This document shows positions 51,501 to 56,540 of a DNA stretch of 64,000 nucleotides, piece after piece. The stretch covers positions 493,869-557,868 of the forward strand of contig NZ_FOHX01000002.1 in assembly GCF_900111685.1 (NCBI RefSeq), given 5' to 3'. The translations under genes and the position numbers were made by a program. A model generated the notes under the pieces. It was not told the origin of the DNA and did not search any database. It worked only from the letters and a program-made list of their open reading frames with translations. The first letter of the stretch is position 1, and every line of letters starts with the position of its first letter. The stretch is from Nonomuraea wenchangensis. Its GTDB lineage: Bacteria; Actinomycetota; Actinomycetes; Streptosporangiales; Streptosporangiaceae.

Positions 51501-52805
51501 GACCCGGCCCGGCGGGCGCTGCTCGCCGACGCGATCGACGCCGTCGCCACCGACCTCGAACGCCGCGGCCACACCCCGCCACCACCGCCCTGGGGAACGG
51601 GGCCGCGCGTGCCCGTGGCCGACCGGTCGCAGGGGCGGATCGCGCGGCTGCTCAACGCCGAGATCACGGCGGGCCTCGACACCTCGGCGGCCGGGCTGTC
51701 CCGGCTGGCCGAGATCGCCGGCGTCGCCGGGCTGGCCCAGGTGCCGGGCCGGCCCGGCGATTTCACCGTCACCACGCGCGGCGGCACGTTCACCCTGGCC
51801 CTGGAGCCGGCGCCGGCGGGCACGACGGAGGTACGTGTCACCGAGGACACCCCCGGCCGCCTGACCCTCCGCGTCCCGGCGAACCCCGGCCACGAGGCCA
51901 CCGTGTCCGTGGCCGAACACCTGGCCACCCACGCCGCCACCACCAACCCCACGAACGAGACGACGGCGGCGGCGACGTTGGCGCGGATCCGGGGCCTCGC
52001 GGTCGCGGTGAACGAGGGCGGGCACCGCGGCGCCGCGGCGGCGTTGCGGGCCGAGGCGGAGCGGGCGGGACTCGCGCCGGGACAGCCCGGCGCGGCGTCC
52101 GCGCTGCTCGCGCTGGCGCGGACCGGCGCGCTCACCTCCCCGCACGTCGCGGCGATCAGGAACCGCCCGGCGCTGCCGGAGGCCGCCGCCGCCCAGGCTT
52201 TCGTGCGCGGCGCCGCGCTGATGGGCGCCCGCGTCCACCTGTACGGCCCGGACCTGGCCGACCTCGTGCTGCCCGGCCGCCCGCCGATCCCCGTCGAGAT
52301 CCGCCCGGACAACTCAGGCACGCCCGATCCGGGCGTACTCACCGTACGGACCGACGCCACCCGCACGGTCGGCGCGAACGAGCGCGCCGCCGCCGCGACC
52401 GCCGCCGCCGCGGTCGCCCGCGCGCAGGGCCGACCGGACGCCGACCTCGCGGCGCTGGCCGAGGTGCACGAGGCCGTCCGCCAGGTACGCTCCGCCACCG
52501 CCGCGCAGCGCCCCGCCCGGCTGGGGGTGCTGCACGACCTGCTCGCCGCCTCGGGCCCCGGCGTCTGGCGGCTGATCGCCGCGCCCGTCGCGACCGAGCT
52601 GGGCACCCTGGCGGCGGACCCCCGCCCGGTGGACCGCCCTGCCCGCTACGCGAGGGCCCGCAGGCTGGCCGACACGACCGGCTGGAACCCGCCGGAGCCG
52701 GAGTGCACCTGCCCCGACGGCGAGCCGTGCCGCTGCGGCCTTCGTCCGGGCGCGCGCCAGCGCCCCTGGCCGCGTCCCGACGAGCAGCAGCGGATAGGGG
52801 CATGA
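42501..52805 (+). CDS. Giant WXG100-like, HExxH-containing type VII effector or surface protein
   Basis: 3434 residues in one intact frame. Residues 30-150: WXG100-like helical domain (LPEWVITWLIPMLSAGQKWP). 150-190: strong hydrophobic segment; 215-355: Gly/Ala-rich helices. 376-613: Pro/Gln/Asp-rich linker of QPD repeats. 745-926: first module, PDLTLDEVR ... WLHEITD (846-850) ... LPPPPW. 957-1056: charged coiled coil. About 1230-2700: repeated Gly/Ser-rich beta modules. 2855-3032: second module, PDLTLAELR ... VLVHEYSH (HExxH, 2945-2949) ... PPPPPW. The tail ends in CTCPDGEPCRCG (3402-3413). The second module looks like a zinc protease, the first a degenerate copy. No classic signal peptide; type VII export is inferred from neighbours. 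GTG start without a clear Shine-Dalgarno. Confidence 0.85.
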   Translation: MATNSGGGLTNPGSQNGGGLPSEAVAVRIDRDVEPVWETEALPEWVITWLIPMLSAGQKWPEASESGLSKLAQAYQALGSGAVSSAPEAGAAARVVATGWAAPATADFVSRAQFLYGHEGGLSGVAQNAHAYTQQANDFAVETQYSKLSINVAFWVTVVAIAIALYAAFFTAGSSTAIIGPYAAAARAAISRILVRLAMVGGRQLAARQLARVTVLSGATGRGLITRLLASSIGRELIEEIGEEVFLDAVAQYQQMKMGTRQQWDWDKTKAAAIGAGGGAIVGTRLAGPMSRVTRSVPGFGGRALTTGLTNTIASPVGSFIANGLVYGQWQNPFTPDALLGGFFGGAGRTDTISPFNPDVYTTLAHPITSLASAYDAAARADAARAGGAPPGDPAAGSPVNTGPSGSGPNGGGDPAAAAAAGRPGGADPTQVRSTVSTPGRAPASPLATNDLTGNDGARRTATGAPDADPSTQRRPARTASQPSVPDHQPQAPATPEADGSEPRRTRQQQHQPASQPDQTTAPQPDPTTQPDTTPAQPDATTAQPDATTAPQPDATSTPQPDSTPAQAEAGTAPQPDAAAASQPDAASGPETAAAPQPDSADVQPAATRLADDVNPAGAPVASVTPGARARTALIGALTTDFPGAVIGPAGDLLVPTADGVRTIPVATMNRIRTALNTRATQVESLADLQAEASALLLISQAAADTETTPAPAPDAAPAAATSKPGTVTSRPTPGTRYVTDGRQGPDLTLDEVRNAVAELLARHFLNQGVLSLTWSQDGSTLVVETREHGTHHFRPVVGGLSPDLMGQTDLAQGDDVAHGTDENAPHVVHFNPRVADDQLSRVWLHEITDTLQATQEGHGRRRGRRKAEATENLCVAAQLNELAFLSEKWHQTSDLQEKRLLAVDIDGLSRQLAKEVQTLPPPPWAPAQGTRTQQTPPLPGTNPTIQQVRDTLQTLTHAEEQLKLQIAAKEQSSEEARVQARQATRRARKALRQHDEARFERARKARQENRVHRATQARHARIAKAYRAALEQAAETRRAYERALKAMTYAAQGRPTPPGDVPIATVAGWQTARALDQHQRYLDAMAAALPDPDTLPGAMPTGRLAHLSALTSTVNDLLARHGSAHRFTPDGLERALRADFHQTVSPDGVVLRVGQGAKAVEVRVRLTLSDLVEVLDLGVKASEMMVGLFFQASHIVSATEAGSFGLSRGFNTAVLAQLLPEGEWPRAVMELVGVTLGMGSGRNSAATGGAGVFAQGGAVADNRSESLLFDAAARWTVDIQTSESGGWRDTTVVDSGAPGDSASQRLWVSHSYTDAAPRKLAWIADDQRDPRMPNHVLVSAMTGMDDALTDIMEAAGGEYAKVGSRAHGELRTFMTELSHRLRDAATPEGLERVFGVNGEPDLRVTAQTEVVLVAAEPVGGRTAEEWEEEVLVDFAATPGGTSAGRSMEFSASAGLNLDAFQGVNGPGGYAPDIGPKARGSRSGGRSYSATANKQAIYPSVHRKTSPKQAYRLETRTTFTVERIGRRPVKLPPVRSTVLVSMRESAAYRYGLPVDRAALVYRNGRPLIGADGREVLQGDPRPDPPPGREPELPEWLGDGPEQLRGAGPALVQDIDGLDAVRKKVMEQLATRGLIPKTVNGVPEYSSDRLERASQILNRQEVLEQLSEHRIRSAYDALAQAEQDGTGGLVVDLVMNSLNGTSEHYMLRLSLRQDFGDVLYLGYTDSETVVNLGIGSDTSGRGISRSRTYAGGGSVAVGDGPEQGQDGLAHEVGVNAGGNATRTVGSSAGSTVNVVTLQETTGPAAIFSLAHDLKVELVHKGKAETLATGRGRAKLLFAADLLPPDTSAGAPAPVSAPLGPMRGRLLSRARLLHMDVRGLIPAAQQVLPEAMRGDSAAFQHIAAFLNVRNLVAHPKLLNRPLTTDLAVRPQGMPTRSALSVSAETGEAEVLAVVDQVNGNILFGLNSAGVSWGGSSGVNVGASVSGADLDDGGTSRDGGGLTLPSRSGGTSESTSLLDIWGTEELTIEHGRQYIVRAPVDLTLTGAESRLNPLPTDSRMPLGQVRTADAHGTALFSLPEYDALLMYAEGDIALPGRLVGDAVERFLNGSLTLDQTLAVPLVQRYLQDLTAARAAGTDVGYAARHTPEALLAKIREVTGLGPAATTARQGGVDQQLDEALRDAATQIENSRDVVLASSYDRAAGIGAMESLALLDEQGKAVNPLNAVLDAVNAAFPGVTEASPTLREEVKVDFSRDAVVIHVADMWSRTGYERTYHVQGDAQASRAEEVTVRARLVYDDEGDSRRGRLLSHTSQAGTILQYYRYTDRTRSASYNRSYSGGLDYNGADNGDGQGLGLSTDLSQSYSVSVNQQDVRLLRMSVFVGHHRVEQTPRLIIEVERRQVRKGKVATATAKLLRRVRYAKAVYTTKLVRRIPTGMVVSAAQDPGPVVLTIDPRRAEPHPGLFPQGLWEAPDKPTLLETVTAQFTKMLGQAAVEERKNELTRRLSLSGLLTSFERMAAPEGHVERVSRLKFKDQGARVRIQARLSDLTVVAGPYEAEKGEVDRAADATNTTVSRGRRMPVGVGGNAGHADTGLDGSIRAGEQASESVSDHHGARRERSKFEKGRLYNVRLRVDYDLTFEYVARLRGQDERVVGDPVRLPSATSGEVEVTLLEHELAELRSRMENGVRLTPPPVAPDRARAFVPTQNVRGLVQIVEAARLAARERGEAVRVAVRERNGVHRYLAFPDGSLLSQAPDGGFAQALATVPPAVLTAADRIGLNLREVFMTSGVPGTFTQQVVAELTARGTFVVDGTAAWPVQHVSGQAAVGGSVGQGISAGVSSPAIENTPLARSGRPDGDPDLTLAELRAQHVTAADLGGAASRVTWSGDDSVTMRFAAAPDQHVHVVVGEPGAGLNASTELRAGTPDDPHILRVWPRVHPDVVSSVLVHEYSHLAQEVAATAAGAPQGVVRPSLSPGQAEGTDLCVIPRLDEHAHLSNKWRATTDPARRALLADAIDAVATDLERRGHTPPPPPWGTGPRVPVADRSQGRIARLLNAEITAGLDTSAAGLSRLAEIAGVAGLAQVPGRPGDFTVTTRGGTFTLALEPAPAGTTEVRVTEDTPGRLTLRVPANPGHEATVSVAEHLATHAATTNPTNETTAAATLARIRGLAVAVNEGGHRGAAAALRAEAERAGLAPGQPGAASALLALARTGALTSPHVAAIRNRPALPEAAAAQAFVRGAALMGARVHLYGPDLADLVLPGRPPIPVEIRPDNSGTPDPGVLTVRTDATRTVGANERAAAATAAAAVARAQGRPDADLAALAEVHEAVRQVRSATAAQRPARLGVLHDLLAASGPGVWRLIAAPVATELGTLAADPRPVDRPARYARARRLADTTGWNPPEPECTCPDGEPCRCGLRPGARQRPWPRPDEQQRIGA
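44030..44320 (+). repeat. In-frame QPD-type low-complexity repeats
   Basis: Within the giant gene, roughly 15-30-base units coding for (A/P)QPD(A/S/T)-like pieces recur about a dozen times. The linker is Pro- and Asp-rich and probably extended. It is coding, not a CRISPR or satellite array. Confidence 0.75.
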
Positions 52806-52859
52806 GCGGCCCCACGGGGTCGGGCATCATGAGAGTTCCGCCGGAGAGGAAGGACGGGT

Positions 52860-53384
52860 ATGGCATTCGCGGTGGCCCGGACGAGGGACGAGGCCCATCT
52901 CTACTTCGACCTGCACCCGTGCGCCTGCGGGTCGGTCGACACCACCTGGCGCAGCGGCCTGGTGAACGTCGAGGGGACCCTGGCCAACCGCTACACGGGG
53001 GTGTGCGAGGTGTGCGGGGCGGCCCGCGAATACGTGTTCGGGCTGCCGGAACAGCCGGTGGTGCCGTCCGGCTACCCGACCTTCGGCGGTCCTGAGCCGT
53101 CGGAGCTGCTGGACGCGGGCGAATGGCTGTGGGTGGCCGACCTCACGGCCGGCAACGTCCCCGTCGACGACAGGGACGAGGCGCTGCGGTCGCTGCGGGT
53201 CGCGGCGGCGGCCGTCGAGGAGGCCGTCAAGTTCGTGCCGCCGGGCGCGGACGCGGTGCCGGACGACGGCTTCTGGTCCGAACGCGGGCGGCTGGTGCGG
53301 GCGGCCGAGCCCGGCAGGTTCGCGCTCGACCGGCTGCTGGTCGTCCGCGACACCTACCAGGAGCTGGCGGGCCGTTATGCCTGA
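52860..53384 (+). CDS. Zinc-ribbon-like partner protein downstream of the giant gene
   Basis: 174 residues. Near the N-terminus CACGSVDTTW and about 27 residues later CEVCG form a CxC...CxxC metal site. The C-terminal half (SELLDAGEWLWVADLTAG, VEEAVKFVPPG, FWSERGRLVRAAEPGRF) is paralogous to the next gene. Strong GGAGAGGAAGGA precedes the ATG. Likely a chaperone or immunity partner of the giant protein, by position only. Confidence 0.7.
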   Translation: MAFAVARTRDEAHLYFDLHPCACGSVDTTWRSGLVNVEGTLANRYTGVCEVCGAAREYVFGLPEQPVVPSGYPTFGGPEPSELLDAGEWLWVADLTAGNVPVDDRDEALRSLRVAAAAVEEAVKFVPPGADAVPDDGFWSERGRLVRAAEPGRFALDRLLVVRDTYQELAGRYA

Positions 53385-53916
53385 GCGCGGGCTGGCGCGT
53401 TCGCTGGTGGAGGCGTACGTGCACTTCGACCTGGTCCGGCCGCGGGGCTCGGCGGCGGCCGAGGTCGCGCACGAGCCGGACGGGCTGGTGCTGCGGCTGG
53501 GCGAGGCCGAGGTGCTGGTGCCGTACGAGGCGGAGGAGGCGGCCCGCGAGCAGGGGCTGACGTTCGGCGCGGGCCTGTCGGAGCTGCTGGACCCCGGCCA
53601 GTGGACGCTGGTCGCGGCCACCTACGCCGGCCGCGCCCTGGAGGGCGGCCTGATGTACGCGGCCGGCGCGGCGGCCGGCGATGACGCCTACGAGCGGGTG
53701 GCGACCAACTGGCGCTTCGCAGCCGACGCCGTGGCCGAGGCGCTGAAGTTCTTCCCCGAGGGCGCCGCCGAGCTGCCCGCCGAGGCGTTCTGGAGCGAGG
53801 AGGGCCGGACGCTGCGGGAGTCGGAGCCCGCCCGGCTCACCCGCGAGAAGCTGGAGCGCGACCTCACCTTCTACCGGCGCAGCCTGACCGACTTCCAGCG
53901 CCTGCGCACCCCCTGA
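53377..53916 (+). CDS. Paralogue of the preceding partner protein, lacking the cysteines
   Basis: 179 residues, overlapping the previous gene by eight bases. SELLDPGQWTLVAATYAG, VAEALKFFPEG and FWSEEGRTLRESEPARL align one-to-one with the preceding protein, but the N-terminal half has no Cys and is more charged (EAEEAAREQG). The pair looks like a tandem duplication in which one copy lost the metal site, such as a heterodimer. The next gene follows directly on the opposite strand. Confidence 0.7.
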   Translation: MPERGLARSLVEAYVHFDLVRPRGSAAAEVAHEPDGLVLRLGEAEVLVPYEAEEAAREQGLTFGAGLSELLDPGQWTLVAATYAGRALEGGLMYAAGAAAGDDAYERVATNWRFAADAVAEALKFFPEGAAELPAEAFWSEEGRTLRESEPARLTREKLERDLTFYRRSLTDFQRLRTP

Positions 53917-54540
53917 TCAGGGGGCCAGCAGGCCGTGGGCGAGCTGGTCGGCGGCCCAGTCCTCCCACTGCGGGGTCGTCCAGCCGCATTCGCGCCGCAT
54001 CACCAGGAACAGGTCCGGTGACAGGATCCCGACGGTGATGTCGGTGGCCCGGCGTTCGGTCAGGCCGGGCCGCAGGGCCCCCAGGCGGGCCAGGATGGCG
54101 ACGACCGTCCCGTGGGCGGTGTGCCGCTCCCGGCTGTTCGCGGCCCATTGGGCGGCCATGCCGGCGTCGCCGGCCGCCGCGTCCCGCACCACTGCCAGGA
54201 CGGGGGCGACCCGGTCGAGGATGACCCCGCTCTCGTGCACCCATCCTCCTACGACCTTCACCGGGTCCTCCGTCGCCTGCAAGGCCACGAACCAGGGCCG
54301 TCCCAGGAGCGGCACGGGCTCGTCGTCCCCTGCGCTGGCGACGTCGACCACGTGCTTGAGCAGCTCGCTCTTGGTGCCGTAATGGAAGTAGACCGTCTGC
54401 ACCGACACCTCGGCCGCGTCGGCGACCAGTTGGAACGTCGTCCCGGCGTAGCCGCGTGTGACGAACAGCTCCTGGGCGGAGCGCACGATGCGGTTTCTGG
54501 TCTCCGCCGAACGGCGTTTCGGACTTTTCGCCTCTTCCAT
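53917..54540 (-). CDS. TetR/AcrR family regulator
   Basis: 207 residues. Helix-turn-helix TRGYAGTTFQLVADAAEVSV with QTVYFHYGTKSELLKHVVD (about 28-66). The C-terminal ligand domain is unassigned. It is divergent from the VOC-cupin-secreted-protein operon, which it probably represses. No Shine-Dalgarno: TACCCT ends six bases before the ATG, fitting a leaderless transcript. Confidence 0.9.
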   Translation of the reverse strand: MEEAKSPKRRSAETRNRIVRSAQELFVTRGYAGTTFQLVADAAEVSVQTVYFHYGTKSELLKHVVDVASAGDDEPVPLLGRPWFVALQATEDPVKVVGGWVHESGVILDRVAPVLAVVRDAAAGDAGMAAQWAANSRERHTAHGTVVAILARLGALRPGLTERRATDITVGILSPDLFLVMRRECGWTTPQWEDWAADQLAHGLLAP

Positions 54541-54546
54541 TTGTTT

Positions 54547-54577
54547 AGGGTAGCACTTTAGAGTGTGACCTTAGAGT
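54547..54577. promoter_or_regulatory. Probable TetR operator region
   Basis: TTAGAGT occurs at 54558-54564 and 54571-54577 (13-bp period), each inside a short inverted repeat (CACT-TTAG-AGTG and GACCTTAGAGTC). The minus -10 TACCCT is at 54547-54552. Confidence 0.45.
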
Positions 54578-54597
54578 CTCACTACAAGAGGTGGATC

Positions 54598-54990
54598 ATG
54601 GTGCTCTTAGGCGGGTTCCATCACGTCAAGCTGCCGATCTCCGACGTGCACAAGAGCCTGGAGTGGTACCGCCGCGTGCTCGGGCTCGAAGTGGCGATCG
54701 AGTTCGTCGAGGACGGCGTGCTGCGCGGCGTGGCGCTGACCGACGCCGGCCGTACGCTCATGCTCGCGCTGCGCGAGGAGCCCGACCGGGCCGCCGGCTG
54801 GCACGGCTTCGACCCGGTCGCGCTGGCCGTGCCGAGCCTGCAAGCGCTCCGCGCCTGGTCCGAGCACCTGGACGAGCTCCAGGTGGGTCACTCCGGCATC
54901 GCCGAGGGCAGCGTGGGCTGGCTGATCGGCGGCATCACCGACCCCGACGGCATCGAGATCCGGCTCTACACCCAGCAGGAGCGGCCATGA
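54598..54990 (+). CDS. VOC family (glyoxalase-like) protein
   Basis: 130 residues. FHHVKLPISDVHKSLEWYRR and the C-terminal ITDPDGIEIRLY are a complete VOC module with His and Glu metal ligands. ATG 54598 follows AGAGGTGG; the earlier in-frame ATG region overlaps the operator. It is co-transcribed with a cupin, so both may act on one small metabolite or the inducer of the TetR protein. Confidence 0.87.
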   Translation: MVLLGGFHHVKLPISDVHKSLEWYRRVLGLEVAIEFVEDGVLRGVALTDAGRTLMLALREEPDRAAGWHGFDPVALAVPSLQALRAWSEHLDELQVGHSGIAEGSVGWLIGGITDPDGIEIRLYTQQERP

Positions 54991-55442
54991 GCGCCCTCCA
55001 CCTGCCCGCCGGCGCCGGCGCCGGCCATCACTTCCTCGGCACCACGATGACCGTGAAAGCCGGCGAACCGGAGACCGGCGGCGCCCTGACCCTGATCGAG
55101 CAGGAGTGCCCACCGCATTTCGCCACTCCCTGGCACGTGCACCAGAAGGACGACGAGGCGTTCTACGTCCTGTCGGGCACCGTCCGGCTCTACTGCGGCG
55201 ACCGGACCTGGGAGGCGGGATCCGGCGACTTCGTCCTGCTGCCCCGCGACCTGCCCCACGCCTTCGCCAACCGCCAGGACTCCCCGCTCCGCCTGCTGCA
55301 ACTGACCTGGCCTGCCGGCTTCGAGCACTTCGCGGCCGACATCGCCGACCTCACCGGCCACGCCCCTGACCCTGACCTGCTGACCGAGGTCGCCGCCCGC
55401 CACGGCTACCGCATCATCGGCCCATTGGAGGAAAAATCATGA
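54987..55442 (+). CDS. Cupin domain protein
   Basis: 151 residues. The first cupin motif HVHQKDDEAFYVLSG holds HxH and Glu ligands, and the second LPRDLPHAF has the third His. It resembles quercetin-dioxygenase-like single cupins. ATGA overlap with the VOC gene and again with the next gene, so a three-gene operon. Confidence 0.88.
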   Translation: MSALHLPAGAGAGHHFLGTTMTVKAGEPETGGALTLIEQECPPHFATPWHVHQKDDEAFYVLSGTVRLYCGDRTWEAGSGDFVLLPRDLPHAFANRQDSPLRLLQLTWPAGFEHFAADIADLTGHAPDPDLLTEVAARHGYRIIGPLEEKS

Positions 55443-56146
55443 AATATCAAGCCAGCGGAAATGCCGCCCTGACGGCGGCCCTGACCCTCGCCCTCTTACC
55501 CGCCCCCGCCGCCGCGTCCACCGCTCCCCCTCCGGACACCTGCCAGGTCGGCTTCGTCTGGCGGGAAGCGCGACCCACCGACCACGTCTGCGTCACCCCG
55601 AAGGTGCGCGAACGGACCCAGGTGGAGAACCGCCTCAAGTACACCAACTGGGTCACGGGCGCGTACGGCCCCCACACCTGCGTGAACGGAACGGTCTGGC
55701 GGGAAGCCTTCACCGGCGACGACGTCTGCGTCACCCCGCGCAGCCGCGACGAGGCGCGGCAGGACAACGCCCAGGCCGCCGACCGCCGGGTCACGGCCAA
55801 GCTGTGGATCTCCACGTACCGGCTGGGCCCCGTCGACAACGGCGACGGCACCGCCAGCACCACCTCCACCGACGACATCCCCCGGCTGAAACTGAACGGC
55901 AGCCACTTCAACCCGGGCCAGGTGAAGGTGTTCATCTACTACAACACCGGCAAGCTCTTCTGGAGCGGCACGGTCACGGCCACGCGAAACGGCGGGTACG
56001 CCGGCGGAAGCTTCGGCAAACGAACCGGCAAGGTCGACTGCTCGATCCCGGGGAAACCGGGCAACGCCTACGCCCGCGCCCAGGACGTCACCTCCGGCCG
56101 CTGGTCCGCCTCCGTCCCGGTCCGCGTCGGCTGCTACGTCTACTGA
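55439..56146 (+). CDS. Secreted protein with tandem Cys-VWREA repeats
   Basis: 235 residues. Signal peptide (ALPAPAAAS region), then two ~47-residue repeats: GFVWREARPTDHVCVTPKVR and GTVWREAFTGDDVCVTPRSR, each with a Cys pair before and inside the motif. The C-terminal half (RLKLNGSHFNPGQVKVFIYY) is a beta-sandwich-like domain. Repeats of this kind occur in secreted actinomycete proteins of unknown role. Being the last gene of a VOC-cupin operon is unexpected. Confidence 0.75.
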   Translation: MKYQASGNAALTAALTLALLPAPAAASTAPPPDTCQVGFVWREARPTDHVCVTPKVRERTQVENRLKYTNWVTGAYGPHTCVNGTVWREAFTGDDVCVTPRSRDEARQDNAQAADRRVTAKLWISTYRLGPVDNGDGTASTTSTDDIPRLKLNGSHFNPGQVKVFIYYNTGKLFWSGTVTATRNGGYAGGSFGKRTGKVDCSIPGKPGNAYARAQDVTSGRWSASVPVRVGCYVY

Positions 56147-56170
56147 CCCCCGCCGCGCCAGAAAGCGTCG

Positions 56171-56434
56171 TCAGAAGAGGAGGTTCTCCACGCCGATCCC
56201 CGTGGCCGCGAGCACGGCGGAGACGGACGTGATGGCGAGCACGACGAGAGCGCACCCGCTCGAACTGGAGGAGGTATTCGCGTTCATTTTGGCGGCGGCC
56301 TGGTGATAGAGCTTCACAGCGGGGTCGTTTTCGTCGTCATAGTCACCATCGTGGTAGGCGACCATCTTCGCGATGCACAATGCGCAGAGCTTTCCCTCCG
56401 ACACCGCACCGCCGCAACCGTTGCACTGCTCCAT
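56171..56434 (-). CDS. Small zinc-ribbon membrane protein
   Basis: 87 residues. CNGCG (4-8) and CALC (17-20) make a CxxC...CxxC zinc ribbon, then an acidic stretch (DGDYDDEND), a Ser run and a C-terminal helix (CALVVLAITSVSAVLAATGIG). The ribbon should face the cytoplasm. Its start is masked by a hairpin. No family recognised. Confidence 0.75.
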   Translation of the reverse strand: MEQCNGCGGAVSEGKLCALCIAKMVAYHDGDYDDENDPAVKLYHQAAAKMNANTSSSSSGCALVVLAITSVSAVLAATGIGVENLLF

Positions 56435-56443
56435 ATGCTCAAC

Positions 56444-56485
56444 CTCCGCCTGGTCCGATTGCCGGAGAATATCAACCAGGCGGAG
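56444..56485 (-). promoter_or_regulatory. Shine-Dalgarno-masking hairpin
   Basis: On the minus strand CTCCGCCTGGT (56475-56485) pairs perfectly over 11 bp with ACCAGGCGGAG (56444-56454); the latter overlaps the GGAGG ribosome site of the small zinc-ribbon gene, eight bases before its ATG. Closed, it would hide the site. Confidence 0.55.
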
Positions 56486-56540
56486 CTTTACAAGGCCGAA
56501 TGATGCATATCCCCTGCATTGTCAATCCGCATATCGCCGT

